Source of the DNA: Haliotis asinina
Taxonomy: Eukaryota > Mollusca > Gastropoda > Lepetellida > Haliotidae
Length of the DNA: 64,000 nt
Assembly: GCF_037392515.1 (NCBI RefSeq)
Contig: NC_090288.1
Location: 61,303,673 to 61,367,672, forward strand
Direction of reading: 5' to 3'
Shown here: positions 26,601-39,484 of the stretch, in pieces
Position numbering within the stretch: the stretch's first letter is position 1
Layout: the number at the start of each line of letters is the position of its first letter
The notes under the pieces: model-generated
The model's database searches: none
Told to the model about the DNA's origin: nothing
What the model saw: the letters and a program-made list of their open reading frames with translations, nothing else
Program-made: the position numbers and the translations under genes

Positions 26601-29600
26601 TGTTCATCTACATATGGTTATCTTTCCTTACTGACCCTACACGTAAATGCCTCTGAAAGAAGCCCAATGTTTGTGTTAAAGAGTGTTATATGTAACACTC
26701 CTTCCATCCATGGCCTCCCTCAGTAACCTGTCAGAGCTTTGCCTGTAGCAGTTTGTTGTTGTTGATGTTGCCAGTCAGAAGGTGCAGATGAAGTCCCAGG
26801 TTGCAGACGCTTTCCTCAACAAGTTCCAGCTGAAGCCAGAGGAGGTGAAGATCCTCAGAGGAACACGTGATGGCCATTTACATCCGGTAGGTTTACAATG
26901 AAACAAAGGCATACTGGTAGTATACTTCATTGTCCTCAGGTTTGTTTGTTTGAGCGGAGTAAAGAATATGTTTAGAACTAAAGATTACACTTGATGCTTT
27001 TGGATAGGTCACAGAGGCCATATTTTTTTGAAATGACACTGTGTTTCAATTTACAATGACCATTAAGTCATATAAACTATTTGGAACATCGTCTTGATGA
27101 GGAGGACATGCTGTATTCCCAGAGATGCTGTTTGTCAACACATACTCATTCACTGTTTTGTTTGTGCAGGATTTCTTCAATGCTCTGTCCCGCGTCAAGC
27201 AAATTCACACAGACTGCAAGTATCTCCTGCGCACAAACCAGCAAACAGCAGGGTAACACGGACATTTTGATTCTGTTGGCATTTTTATGTTACTGGTTGT
27301 ATCATCTGTTATCACAGGAATGCTATTAAGTCAAGGGTAATTTACGTTTAATCCAACATATGTTCTTCACCTTCACATGAAACTCATGCTAATGTCGTTC
27401 ACACTTACTTTGACAGCAGCTGCATCATGAATGTTGGCAGGTATTGATATAAGACTGGTGAAGTTTAACCCTTCACCCTGTTGTGAATTACAGTTGCCAT
27501 GGTGATTACTGTCAGTGATGTTTGCCCAACTAGCCCATGGTGTGTGTGTGTTACTACAATGTTTACTCGGGTCTATTCCAGACTGGAGATCATGGAGTCC
27601 ATGGCTCTGCACCAGGAATCTGCTTATGAGAGACTCTATCGATGGACTCAGAGTAAGGAACTACACACCTCAAACCTAATTTGTTTTATATTGTCCTTTG
27701 CTTTGGCCATTCCATGAGTGACTAGGACCCCAACACTCATATATGTTGGAAGAGCCACTGGAGTTGTGTCACCTGTAAGGTTGTATCATAAACCTTGCTG
27801 CAGTATATTGCCATCATTGTGGTGTTGCTGATATGTTACAGTCTTTCTCTGCCATCACAACACACAGCTGTATCCACCATGTGGGATGGGTAGGGACAAA
27901 TGGCTTAAGGGAAAGGGGAATCTGAATCAATAATTTGGTTGTTGGGTGTCTTTGAACTCTGTGTGTTGCATGTTGATGCTTTTGATGTCAGTCACTGGAG
28001 TGTCTGCTTGAGACTGAATTATTTACTGACCATTGTCACACAGCTGAAATATTGCTGAGTTGGACTTTTTATGGCAAACAAAGCTCTCTCAGCTAACCCG
28101 GAGACAGTGTTTATAGGCAGTGGCATGTTCCCAAGATTAAGTTAACATTTTTGACAAGTTATTACAGATGAATCAATACACTTGGCACATTTCAGATGAA
28201 TGTCGAACTCTGACAGGAGATTCTCCCGACATTCAGCCTGTGCTGTGCCAGGCCATGGGTGCCCTCAAGGATAGACCTGTCTTGTTCAAGTGAGTTTGAC
28301 TAAGTGTAGGAATATTGGAGGGACATCAGTATGCTTTGCAGAGTTACAACCCTGAATCAGATTAGGAACTGCTGATCATTGATTCATTTGTTATCCAGAT
28401 TGTTCTTGGCAGATACATGCACATATATTTTACTTTTAATTCAAGTAGTATTAGGCTGATATCCTCGAATATGATTCAAATACCAAGTGAAGGACTGAGA
28501 TAGCCAATCAAAACACTTCCTTCTAAAAGAAGGAGTTTTATTGTCCCCACACAATTGTTTTCATAGTCTCTGTTCACTGAAATGTTGTTATAGATTAGTC
28601 TTAGTCATTTCAGGAATAAGTCTGCATGTTTCCACCAAAATATGTGGCACTTCAAACAGCCTTGTCATCACTTACAGGCCAAGACACACAAATATTTGTT
28701 ACTTTTAGCTAGATATTTTTAGCATGTTGTTATACTTCAAACTTAGTAGCTAACCATCATTATATGACTATTTGTTTTTTATTTTCAGATATTCTCTAGA
28801 CGAGTTCGGTACTGCCAGACGAAGTGCTGTTGTCAGAGGCTTTATTGATGCTCTTACCAGGGGAGGTAAGTCACAACAATAACCCAATTTCTACCACTGA
28901 ATACATTGTGAACCAAATCACTTAAGGATCACATATACTCGAGGTGGTGAAAATGCATAAATCACTCATTGACATGGTTATAAATGAAACCCCGTCATTA
29001 AAACTGCTCATTTCGATCTTTAATTACCTTAAATCAGCATTTTTGACAACAGTGCACAATTCCCAGCTGCGAATGAAATTTCAACCAATCAGAGCGACGT
29101 GTCTCCATGACGTAATAGTAGGTATAGGTATGAGGGTCTATGCAGAATTCATCTATATTTCAGGGGGTAAACTATTCCTTTTACAGGTTTGCACAAACGT
29201 GAAATCGCGACAGCTGTTGTGTAAAATGAAAGCTATATGTTCTCACAATCTACTGTCTTTTGGTTTTGTCTCCTGCTTTGCCTAGTTTCCGAGTTACAAC
29301 CCTTGTTTTCATAGACGATTCTGTCAAAATCACTTGGTGTCGCTAGGTTGTAATCCATGTTACGTGGTATAAAAGTACACAGTATTTGTCATCATTCACT
29401 TGATGCACAGTTAATGAATTTATAACAGGTATAATTAGTGGTAATGCCACTTAGATTACCTGACAAAGGTCCCCATTTGGCATTTCTTGTGTCTAGATCG
29501 ATCAAAGGATTTACGATAACACGCTGATTGATTAATTACTTTTTTGCGGATTTATGGGGATTTGTCAAAAGGTAGTGTTTATGTATGTACATTTACTAAT

Positions 29601-32600
29601 CTATACTTAATACACTCTGTCGTGTCTGTCTACAGCACCCTCTTTCATAGGATTAACCGCCAATACATTGATTGATTGCTCATTATTGGCTAACTAAATT
29701 ACTTTTTTAAAAGAATGACGCACATTATGCAATTAGTTGCCAGGTGTGCTATCTTGGATAACCAATGAGACTATACAACAATGTGAAAAACGTGAAACGA
29801 TACATCACGTTTTCGTATATTAGACTGTTAAAAGACACATCACTTGGGAAATCTGCAGATAAATTATATATCATTCATTTTTGTGGATATTGATGGATAC
29901 ATTCCTCGAACAAGGTAAGAGAATGACATTGCTCCTATAAGTTTAATTTGTTTTAATTTTAATATTTGCATTTTGTTTCAACAGACTCATTATTTTTGTT
30001 GTGAAGTGTAATGATACAGACGACATACCCTAGGGCTAGATATTACATTCCTGCTATGCATTCGCAGATCGCTTCTTTTTATTAAGTTTCAAAATGCATG
30101 CAAGTATGATAATTAAGTAATTAGGATTATGAGACCAAATACAAAGACATATATTGACAAGTGTCTACATACTGGTGAATGAACATTTACAAACCAAGTA
30201 AATTTAGCAAGTGAAGAAATATATTTCACTTTATTTTCACTTCGACACCGACCTCGCTTATGTTATGTTCCAGGTTGTGTAATGCAAAATCCTTTTGGCC
30301 ATGATTCAAATACATATCTAACTACTAGTAAAAATTAGTTTTGATTTCCTAACTTGATGAAAACAAACCATAATCTCAATAAGTCTAACGAACTTTAGTT
30401 CGTGACTTCATGGTTTTAAAAAATGGTGGCTCCCTGTCTGAGGATAAATGCTATTTAAGTTTGTTTTCACCGACTTACAAAATCAAAATTACTTTTCACT
30501 GGTAGTAAAATTTGTATTTTATTGATGGACATTAGGACTTTACATGACATCCTCAACGCTCACTTCACGCACACAAACAACCAATTTAAGCACAAACTAC
30601 GGAGTCCGGTGGAAATCTGTACATAGTGACACCATCACACGACCCAAGGAGCAGTTGACGGCAACACAACAATTCCTCATGTCTTTGGTGACATCGAGAA
30701 ATCAGCAAAATGACGAGCTTCCTACACATTTTCTATACAACTAACTGAAAATCATTCCTTCTATGACATCACTGCAGGGCTCTGGTGACAGAGTTACGTA
30801 ACCTGTCTGTGGTTTCGTTTGCAGGCGAGAGAGAAGCAGACGACATTTTAGCAACATTTAAGTGCTTGGTATTGATTAACCCCAATGTTTTCTTTAAAAA
30901 AAATGGTGTTCCATTTATAACTAATCAGAAGTCTTTCATATGCAGTGATAAAAAGAGTACCAAAAAATTACCTCTCATTGTAATATTTCTGAGCAATATT
31001 TTGGTGCAAATTTTATCATACTTTCTTTCGTAAATTAACATTCTCCTTCATGCAAGTATGTTTTGTATCTCAAAATATTATTTGAATAAGCTGCCATCGA
31101 AAGAGTCCAGAAAAGTGTAGATTTTGGTGCTATCTTAAGATATGATATCAAGGCATTGGTCATGTTAGTAAATACCTGCATGTGAGTTGTCTTGTACTGT
31201 ATTGCAGGTCCGGGCGGTACACCCCGACCTATTGAGTTACATTCACATGATCCTCTGCGCTATGTTGGCGACATGTTGGCGTGGCTTCACCAGGCTGTGG
31301 CTTCTGAGAAGGAACACCTCCAGACACTGCTGAAAAATTGTGAAAGTAGGTCACACTATTAATGAAAGTGAATCAATACATGAATTTAAAAGCAGTATAA
31401 ATGTACAGTTCAAGATGCATCTTGTATATGATACCAATGTATACTGACTACAGTTGAACAGAAAGATCTTGCACTCAGATCATTACCCTTGGTTTTGTTG
31501 GCATCACTGTTTTCACATAAGGTGAATATTTCTTCAACATGCATGTGGACTCTCCTCCTACACCACCATTTTAGAGGGATATACCTTTAAATCACCATCA
31601 ATCGTTGCACAAACTCACTCATGGGTTATCAGGTGTGACCACTGTGTTGTGTTACTGTGACCATGGTGTGTTTTTCAGCACCCAGCACTCTGATAGAAGA
31701 CATCCTGGGCCATGTGTCTGAGGGCATCTGCAGACCATTCAAGGTACATGTCCATAACTGATATTTCTGTATCCTGCTTGGGACCACTATTACAACTAGC
31801 TTCCTGAGACTTCTTGGGACTGACCGCCATGCAGGGAAGTGCAAAGGCTTATCTTGACTTGCCTTGACCAAAAATGTGATCAAGATACTGTCAAAGTAGG
31901 GTGTGACAGTGATTAAAGTGCTCACTTGTCATGCCGTTAGCATGGTAATGATTCCTCACCTGAGTATGTTGTGAAAAACCTGATGTTCCCAAAGTTGTGT
32001 TAGTGATAGAATATTGCTAAAAGTGGTGTTAAACCCAATTTGCACACTCCCAAAGTCATTAAACCTGTGTTTGAATTGCCTCAATCGGGTTTGAGTATAT
32101 ATTGAAGCATCATAGCAACAATCCTCCTCTTAGTTGCTTGACAACGATACAAGAAGCTGTATTGAAACGTCGCTCCACCTGATTAAAGAAGTTGCTCATC
32201 CATAAAGTTTTGTCCTTATCTGATTCACCACCTTCTAAACATGCCTCTCAAAGAAGCCTCCTGGAGTGGTAGGTCATGTGTATTATTTGATGTGTATGTG
32301 ACTGGAAGTTCTTGGTTCCAGGTGCGTGTAGAGCAGGTGTTACTTTCAGAACAGGATGCTGTCACCCTGTATAAGCTTGACAACCTTCTCAAGTTCTACC
32401 ATTACACCATAGGGTAGGCAGTTTTGATTATTCCCATCAAGGTTCTGCACTTCCCCTCCTCGTTACTAATTCCTTTTTGTGACAAGGACCTTGTACTGTA
32501 TGCCAGTCATGTGGCTATTGTTTTCAAGCATGACAGTTGTAGTACTGTGATATGATTGTTGTTAATACTTCCATCTACTTTCTGACCAATGTTGTCATCA

Positions 32601-35600
32601 TATGATGTGTGTATTGCTGTGTGAAATGTTCTGCTCTGTTTACAGGCAGATTATCACGAGTGAGGCAGCATTACTCACCACCATCGTGGACATCCAGGAT
32701 CTCAGTCACAGAATGTTCTTCAACAGTCTCACCTGCAATGCCAACAAACTGCTGGACAAGGTAGCAGATGTATTATGCTTTGTGAAGTAACAGAAGGCAG
32801 TTCCCAGTTGCACACATTGTTGCTTAAGCTGTTGATCACTGGATTATTTTACAGACTGCTGCCATATAGTTGGAATATTGCTGAGTGCAGCGTAAAACTA
32901 AACTCACTCACTCACTTTGTGAAGTTCCTGATCTGATACGTGATCCCATTATTGTAACTGGATTCCTGGAAGCCAGTGAGTAAACAGTACCCCCATTATA
33001 CAATGCTTTTCTTGAAATCCCTTATGAGATCTTTCACATCCAGTGATTATCTGTCTTCATAAATCCGAGGTCAGATTAGGTACCTAAAATCTCTTGATTA
33101 TCTCCCAGTTTTAGATACGTCCCAGTACATGTAATTCAGTGTGAAAAATAGTAAATGTTGGTTCTGGTTTCATTAATTTAATTCACTGATTCAGGCTTCA
33201 TGGCATCAAGGTGTCACACACACATACACTCTTACTCAAGAGCACATGTTGTCAAGCTCACATGGCATCAGGTATAAAAGTTGGATTCAAGGGTGGAAAG
33301 TAATTATTATGAAAGGGTATCATGGAGCGGAATCGGATTAGGAAAAAAGTCATTTCTCTTTAACACAGTGTTTTCCCTTTGGATGTAAATTGGGCCCAAA
33401 TGAGTTTGGTGTATTTTCCAGAAATCCAAGTGTAGAGTGGATATCCCAAGCATATTTCCAAATCTACCTGTAGGAAGATCCATATAAGATATTCAATAAT
33501 CATCAAATGACAAAAGATATAACCAGCTTAGCAGACAGGTGTGATGCATGTTTATCCTGTTCACTAGTATTGACTGTCTGTGTTCTCCAGGTAGAGTTAC
33601 CTCCCTCTGACCTGGGTCCAACAGGGTCCCTGACACAGACCCTGCAGCTGCTGCGGGATGTCCTAGCCTGCCATGACGCCTCGGTTGTTCCCATTGATGA
33701 CAAGAAACAGGACTTTAAACAGGTCTGCATGCTTAGAATTAGTATGGTTTCAGGGTGAATGAGGTCCCCTGCCTTCATTGTTTGTCTCTGCTCAGGAATC
33801 CCACTGTTACCAACATCTGAGACATGTCACAGAGTAAAAGCATCGTATTTATGTATATTTTATTTCTTTTTATTTACTGTTTGTTAAAGTCCTCTAAATT
33901 GAGTAAATGTTCTTGAAAAAAGATTGATTTAATTGTTCAGGCTATGGGATACACCCAGTCTCAGACATCTTCAGATATATGCCTTTTCCCTGACTTCCTT
34001 CCAAATGATTTATCAATATAAGTCTTTGAAAAGATAATTATAGTCAATCAGTGTTAGTTTTTTATGATTCTTTTATGTATTATAAAACAGGTATGAATAT
34101 TTGCAAAGTTGATAAAATTTGACGATTTGACAATTGCAGATTTTGTCATGTGTTGTGGACCCGCTGATACAGATGTGTTCCGTGTCGGCCAGCCGCCTCA
34201 ACACTGTGGACATGGCTGCATACATGATCAACTGTATCTACCTGATGCAGTCCACACTTGCTCTCTATGAGTTCACAGACACTCGCTTGGAGATGCTACA
34301 GGCTCAGGTAACACAAGCTTATGAAAGTTAGCATTCCATATTGGACGGCATAGACCTCACATCATTCGTATTTGTGCACTGGTTCTTTGTAAAGGCATCT
34401 TCTTACCACTGTGTCTGTTGTGGAGTCTTTCACTGGTAATTGATGTATTGCTTTGCTGTGGAATATGGAGCCTGTTGAGTTGGTTTGCTGTGGAGTCTTC
34501 TAAATGCTGTGTTCATTTGTCATGTGCTCCATGCATGACTGGGTTGGCTTCTTGTAGGTTGATGCCCATGTGGACACCTTGATCAGTGAGCAGGCTTCCT
34601 TCGTGCTGGGAAGGGTTGGACTGTCTCCCATCTACAGCGCAGTACAGCAGTACCAGCCCAGCCAGGTATTGTAATGTTTACATGTATCATCCAAAAATTG
34701 TAGCATGTATGGCTATATGATATATTGATGTATATTTATGTTGTCAAGATTTTATCAATGCAAATACGATTTTTTTATGCAAAAGTGCGTAGTCACTATT
34801 TCTTAATGTTTCCTTGCTTACGATAGGCAAGGAGAACATTTTACATGCTTCAGTCTAGTTCATATTTAGCATTATGCTGATTAACTGCATGTCTACATAG
34901 GTACTTTTATGTACATGACTCTGACTTACTTTCCTTCACTGTTTCCCACAGGGACCACTCTCAGTCATTCAAGGGATGGATACACTGACTGTGAAGTCAG
35001 GCATGGTGAGGAAATTCCCATCCTTGGTTAACCATTACAGTTCAGTATCAAAATATCAGTTTCTCATTACCCATGGTCATCTTTTATTTTGTAAGCATTA
35101 TTTGGTGGTAAAGTTGATAAAGTTTCTGTCATATTCCAGAACAAGTTTGACAGTTTCCTTGCCAGTCCTGATGCTTTGATCTTGCCCCAGTGTAGCCTAC
35201 TATTGAGTGCCTTGGTCAGGTGAGCTGTTTTCTTGATTGATCATCACACTTACTGATGAGCTAGTGTCTTGGACAGGTGAACCAGAGATGCCAACCATGC
35301 TGATTTTGGATTTGTAACTGTGATTTTCAGTTACATAATCCACCCTCTGATTTGTCTATACAAAACTCTGATTTATTAGAAAATACAAATATGTTCATAA
35401 ATTTAGAATGTTTGAAAGAATTTTATTCAATAGCCATTGAAATATGTTCATTTGATTTAAGTATTATCTGGTTAACTATGACCAGGCATATTTCAGGCTA
35501 AATGTAACAATTTTCATAAGGGAGGCCTTCCCAGACCTCCACCACGAAAAGGGGTCGGGCCCCTTCTCTTGCTCACCCCCAGCTTGAGCCTTCAGGGCTT

Positions 35601-36171
35601 AGGAATCGCTTTTAGCAAAGCATCACTCTGCGTTCATTCAATTCAGGGTTGGCATCTCTGGGTGAACTGTTTATTCATTGATAATCATATGAAAAGTTCA
35701 GCTGGCATCTTGTCCAGGTGAACTATACATTTTCCCGAGTGTCATGTTAACCGAGCAACAACTGTCAAGTTCAGAAGAGCTATACGATTTACTGAGCATC
35801 ATCTTGACAGACCAGTGAGTGCCTTGGTCAGGTGAGCTGTAGATAGTACTGAGCATTGCATTGATAGACCAACAAGTACCTTGGTCAGGTGAGCTATACA
35901 TTTAACTGAGTGTCATGTTGACAAACTAACCAATGCTTTGGTCAGGTGGGCTATACATTTTACTGAGCATTGTGTTGACAGACCAACAATTGCCTTGGTC
36001 AGGTGAGCTGTATTTTTTAAGGTGCATCATGGATTGTCTGGTCCAGACTTGATTATTTACAGACCACCGCCATATAGCTGGAATATTGCTGAGTGCGGCG
36101 TAAAGCTAAACTTGCTCACTCACTCACTCACTCACTCACTCACTCACTCACTCACTCACTCACTCACTCAC

Positions 36172-36202
<31 letters not shown>

Positions 36203-36993
36203 CTCAATCACTCAATCACTCACTCATTGTGCATCATGCTGACAGACCAACCAGTGCCTTTGTCAGGTGAGCTATAGATTTTACTGAGCATTGTGTTGAC
36301 ATACCAGCAAACACCTTGGTCAGGTGAGCTGTATACTCACACCATATTTATACACCTACTGAAAGACCCACAGAGGCTGTACAAAGGTATATTGGCTGTT
36401 CTTTTTCCCACTGGATTTTTGTCATATTTTACTGATAGACCTTTAGGGGCCGTGGGTAGTCTGGCAGTCATGGTGTTAGCCCATCACGTTGAAGATCCAG
36501 GTGCGATTCCCCAAATAGGCACAATGTGTAAAGTGCTTTTCTAATGTCCTCCCATGTGACATTGCTGGAATATTGCTAAAAGCAATAGCTAATAGGACTA
36601 ATGAGTCACTATGAAGGTCACAGGAGCAGGTAGAGTCAAAACAGAGTTAAATAGGTCAAAAGTGTGGTAACAAGATATATTTTCAAGGTACCCAGAGTAA
36701 CTTACTAGGAATGTTATGATGCAACGTGTCTTAGACTGTGATAATGTAGTCTCTATCATGCTGTGTATCTTTCAGTGTGTTGAATACTGATTTATGTAAA
36801 AATCTTCATGTTCACTGCTTTTTTACAATGTCCTGGTTTTGCCAGGGAGAATGTGAAGCAGAAGTCTGCCCAACTGATCTGTGACGCATACAAGCAGATA
36901 TACAGTGCCATCTACATCCCCTCAAATGAGTACAAGGAACCACAGAGCATTGTCCCCAGAACTCCAGACCAAGTCCTCAAGCTGTTGTCATAG
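23672..36993 (+). CDS. COG6: Conserved oligomeric Golgi complex subunit 6
   Basis: COG6 is a lobe-B subunit of the eight-subunit COG tether on the cytosolic face of the Golgi, where it captures retrograde vesicles and binds Golgi SNAREs. That role is family knowledge. Nineteen exons with GT/AG borders and matching phases join into 639 residues, near the usual length of about 650. Blocks I recognise include [19 protein letters not shown] (exon 1), [20 protein letters not shown] (exon 2), [11 protein letters not shown] (exon 5) and [20 protein letters not shown] (exon 6). Others are [20 protein letters not shown] (exon 9), [19 protein letters not shown] (exon 10), [20 protein letters not shown] (exon 14) and [13 protein letters not shown] (exon 15). 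The end, [20 protein letters not shown] plus S, is COG6-like. The helical, coiled-coil-rich N terminus is expected. No frameshift was seen. The start is the first ATG, in a good context. Confidence 0.96.
28005..28070 (-). repeat. Degenerate SINE family A fragment in COG6 intron 7
   Basis: Contains 'gaattatttactgacca' and 'gaaatattgctgagttggac', matching the core of the family in reverse orientation. Confidence 0.45.
28921..30860 (+). repeat. Dispersed 2-kb repeat with THAP-like remnant, copy 1 (COG6 intron 9)
   Basis: Matches the stretch at about 41495-43607 in opposite orientation. Shared words include 'aaatgcataaatcactcatt', 'gaaaccccgtcatta', 'catgacgtaatagtaggtat', 'acgtggtata', 'gacagggagccaccat' (in the other copy) and 'gcgagagagaagcagacg'. 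Around 29405-29960 this copy has about 560 bp absent from the other. On its minus strand, from 30680, a short frame starts like the THAP-type peptide of copy 2 and then degenerates. The open frame at 28944-29285 lies in repeat DNA and is not called as a gene. Confidence 0.8.
31915..32045 (+). repeat. Degenerate SINE family B copy in COG6 intron 11
   Basis: Shows 'cttgtcatgccgttagcatg' and 'gaatattgctaaaagtggtg' followed by 'ttaaaccca', the body and end of the family in decayed form. Confidence 0.4.
32160..32260. repeat. Half copy of the 22.9-kb fold-back family
   Basis: Words 'gaaacgtcgc', 'taaagaagttg', 'catccataaa' and 'cttctaaacatgcctctcaa' match the right arm plus the reversed left flank of the fold-back at 22855-23029, with many changes. 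Confidence 0.5.
32838..32918 (-). repeat. Partial SINE family A copy in COG6 intron 13
   Basis: Reverse-orientation block 'atagttggaatattgctgag', 'gcgtaaaactaaactcactc' with an ACTC tail. Confidence 0.7.
35205..36340 (+). repeat. Splice-donor-derived satellite in COG6 intron 18
   Basis: The end of exon 18 plus its donor reads 'gtgccttggtcag' then 'gtgagct'. Close copies of this junction recur in the intron at about 35275, 35710, 35823, 35880, 35937, 35994, 36254 and 36311. In the regular part the spacing is about 57 bp, with the spacer 'acattttactgagcattgtg' type. The array is split by a family A SINE at 36030-36220. Confidence 0.85.
36030..36220 (-). repeat. SINE family A fragment with (ACTC)n/(ATCA)n tail
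   Basis: 'gattgtctggtccagacttg', 'atttacagaccaccgccata', 'ctgagtgcggcgtaaagcta', followed by a tail of about 100 bp of ACTC then ATCA repeats. Read in reverse it is the 5' part of the family. Confidence 0.8.
36449..36595 (+). repeat. tRNA-derived-type SINE (family B)
   Basis: 'gccgtgggtagtctggcagt' start, a B-box-like 'ggtgcgattcc' at about 36499, and 'attgctggaatattgctaaa' at the end. Lies in COG6 intron 18. Confidence 0.6.
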
Positions 36994-37685
36994 TAACACA
37001 CCTGAAGTTGAAGACTGCATGAGAAGACTACATGAGAAAAAGACATCAGAAGAATGCTTGAGAAGTATCCAGAATGAGAAAGACTGAATCTTACACTGGC
37101 TCTCGGCGTTGTTCTGTGCAGTCTTGACTCTCCACAGCAGTGCAGGACAAGAGAATATGTCATTCTATGGGCTACAGTTTCGTAAACAAAATTTGATTTT
37201 TCTTTAAAGAAATTTCACCAATTTCACCTTGCTTCCACTCTATCTTAAAACCATAAAATATATGAAAGTTTCACAATGCATTCAACCTGTGTTCCATGTT
37301 TAAAGGGAAGAAGCAACCCACACATTTCTTTTTGGAAGCTGAACAGGTAGTTTTGTGAATCGTCACTGCCCAAGGACAGACAAAAGGGATTTACCAGGGT
37401 TATATATTTGGGAGGCCTGGGAGACTGAAGAGGTGAAATGGGGATCCTGAGCTAACTGCAGCCACAATATGTAATGTTGTAGGTTAATGTTGTAGATATG
37501 TTTGGCTGTACAGAGTGGGAGGCTTAGCATTTTTGTATACAAATATGCTGATAAAATAATTGACATCTGACGCACTAATAAGTTTTGTATGAAATATACA
37601 TATGCAGCAGTATCTATTTTGTGTATATAGTAATTCTTGTGTGAAGAATGGGACCATAATAAACATATAGAAACATAATGTTGTT
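36994..37685 (+). other. COG6: COG6 3' untranslated region
   Basis: A canonical AATAAA polyadenylation signal at 37658-37663 lies about 665 bp after the stop codon, and the sequence before it has no other gene. The end was set just past this signal. Confidence 0.6.
37658..37663 (+). terminator. COG6: COG6 polyadenylation signal
   Basis: AATAAA, followed within 30 bp by T-rich sequence (tgttgttatcatt). Confidence 0.55.
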
Positions 37686-37960
37686 ATCATTATCATGATG
37701 GTAAACAAAAACATACATCCAAAAAATGCTGTGATGATTTTTCTGTTTTTACAAATGCTTTATACAGAAATATTGAATCTATATCAAAGCGCCCTGCAAA
37801 AAGTCCTGACTAGACAAACCTGTGGAAAATATTATGAAAACCTGAGTACCCTATTGGGAAATCTTGTCTGGCTTTGTCTCAATAATAATACTGTTGTTCT
37901 GTTCACACCAGAGTTCTACTCTGCTGTCTGTCAAAGGGACTGTCATTGTTGATCCATTAA

Positions 37961-38096
37961 AGATTATTTTTTTAGGAAAAGAGCATCATAAATCATGCCC
38001 CTGGAGGTGGTTTACGTCTGAACATCAGAAGCCTATGTGGGCATGAGTTATGACGCTCTTTCGCAGCGACGATCTTTTCCTAAAACAAAATAATCT
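37961..38096. repeat. Imperfect fold-back, about 136 bp
   Basis: The left arm 37961-38000 (agattatttttttaggaaaa, then gagcatcataaatcatgccc) pairs with 38039-38096. The right arm carries an extra 15-bp or so piece (tcgcagcgacgatc). Confidence 0.6.
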
Positions 38097-38310
38097 ATAG
38101 CTCTGACACACTTCATACCTAACACATTCAACACGGGTGGTCAAAGATGGATAATTATGAAAAAGAAGACAGTATAAACTGAAAACAAAACTCACCGAGT
38201 TGGATGCTCCTTCCAGTGATGCCATGTTTTGATGTATGATTTTCAGGACGCAACCGACAAAACATGGACGAAATACATCATTTTTTAGGAATTCATTTCA
38301 TTTGATGAAA

Positions 38311-38406
38311 GAAAGGCTAATGTTATTTTATGGTTTGAGATTTATCCCTTTATTTCACATTCAGTAGAAGTGAAAAGTGGTTAAAATAATGGAACATTAG
38401 CCTTTC
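38311..38406. repeat. Short inverted repeat, MITE-like
   Basis: gaaaggctaatgttatttta at 38311-38330 pairs with ttaaaataatggaacattag plus cctttc at 38381-38406 across a 50-bp middle. Confidence 0.55.
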
Positions 38407-38924
38407 TGTTTTGTTACAACATCATCATAGTTCACTTCCTGGAGTGTGATAACGGTAAAATTCCCTATTTGGAACCAGAACATTGACATATAGGAGCAAG
38501 AGTAAGATTTTGTGATTTTGCTAAATTGTGTGACCTTTTGACCTCTGGTGACCTACTTGTCCGCCTGATTTGCATATATTATGTACCATGTGAAAGAGAA
38601 TTCAAATACCAACATTTTGAGTGGTGGTTAGTTACGGTGAATTCACAGGGCAAAAAGATATTGTTGCATTTGTTTCCCCTCCTCCCAAAAAATGGCGTAT
38701 GAAAAACATGTGGGGTAGAATTAAAAAGGCTCCCCATAGGTACCTCGGGAACCAGTTTATTAAATGTTAACATGCATTTTTCTGATGGAGAGACCCATGG
38801 CTACTAGAAAATACCCAAGAAGTAGAACTGTGGAAGGGTGGGGGGGGGGGTGGGGGGGGTGGGGGGGCGCATGTGGATCCGCTCCAGCCAATAGACTAAT
38901 GCTGGAAACTAAACCATCCCTTTT
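38407..38924. other. Non-coding host DNA with a poly-G tract
   Basis: Between 38834 and 38870 there is a G-rich tract (G10, G8 and G7 runs). No gene was recognised. Confidence 0.4.
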
Positions 38925-39130
38925 GCTTTTCCCATGACGATCCGTGAATTGATCTTCAGCAACTCTTTCTTGTAAGAGGCAAATGACGGGATCGGGTAGT
39001 CAAGCTCACATGTCGTATCCCAAATGCATAGATTGATGCTCATGCTAATGATCACTGGATTGTCTGGTCCACACTCAATTATTTACAGAGCTTCGTCGTA
39101 CAGTTGGAATGTTGCAGAGCACAACCAAAG
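38925..39130 (-). repeat. SINE family A, longer copy in reverse orientation
   Basis: 'tcttgtaagaggcaaatgac', 'gggatcgggtagtcaagctc', 'gatgctcatgctaatgatca', 'ctggattgtctggtccacac', 'tatttacagagcttcgtcgt'. A second short piece follows at 39235-39290 ('gctggaatattgccgggtgc', 'ggcgtaaaactaaactcact'). Confidence 0.75.
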
Positions 39131-39394
39131 CAAACAGAATCCTTTTAATATTTCCCTTCCTTTCAACATCACTTCATTTCCTGTGGTGAGGCTTTGGTAT
39201 GGATATTTGTTTGGAAGTAAATTGATCCTCGTAAACATGAACAGCTGGAATATTGCCGGGTGCGGCGTAAAACTAAACTCACTTACTGGTTCTTGTAGAG
39301 AGGGCAACGGGGAATTTGTGGGTGAGTTTAGTTTTAAGTTGTTTTTAGCAACATTCCAGCAGTATGAGAATGGGGGATACCAGATATAGGCTTA

Positions 39395-39484
39395 CATTCA
39401 GACATTGTACCCATGTAGGGAATCAGACGTGGGTCTTCAGCGTGACGAGCGAACGCCTCAACCACAAGGCTACCTCACCGCCCC
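39395..39484 (-). repeat. tRNA-derived-type SINE (family B), 5' half
   Basis: Reverse-orientation 'tacccatgtagggaatcaga', 'cgtgggtcttcagcgtgacg', 'ctcaaccacaaggctacctc', 'accgcccc'. This is the Pol III-promoter half of the family. Confidence 0.7.

Larger units (their letters stand above)
23672..36993 (+). other. COG6: COG6 exon map
   Basis: Coding exons read from splice signals and frame: 23672-23779, 24185-24328, 25213-25284, 25661-25719, 26775-26886, 27170-27252, 27582-27652, 28196-28289, 28789-28865, 31208-31345, 31679-31743, 32322-32413, 32646-32760, 33591-33722, 34140-34307, 34558-34665, 34952-35005, 35140-35219, 36846-36993. They sum to 1920 nt including the stop. All introns begin GT and end AG. 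Introns 9 (28866-31207) and 18 (35220-36845) are the ones enlarged by repeats. Confidence 0.9.

Noticed and set aside
28944-29285. 113-codon open frame inside COG6 intron 9, with a similar frame at 43368-43583
   Set aside because: The similarity is explained by the dispersed DNA repeat; the frame is not preserved past the first 70 codons and has no known domain.
38196-38225. Possible minus-strand first exon (MASLEGASNS then a GTGAGT donor)
   Set aside because: Only ten codons, pointing into the COG6 3' region and next to a fold-back. No further exons were found.
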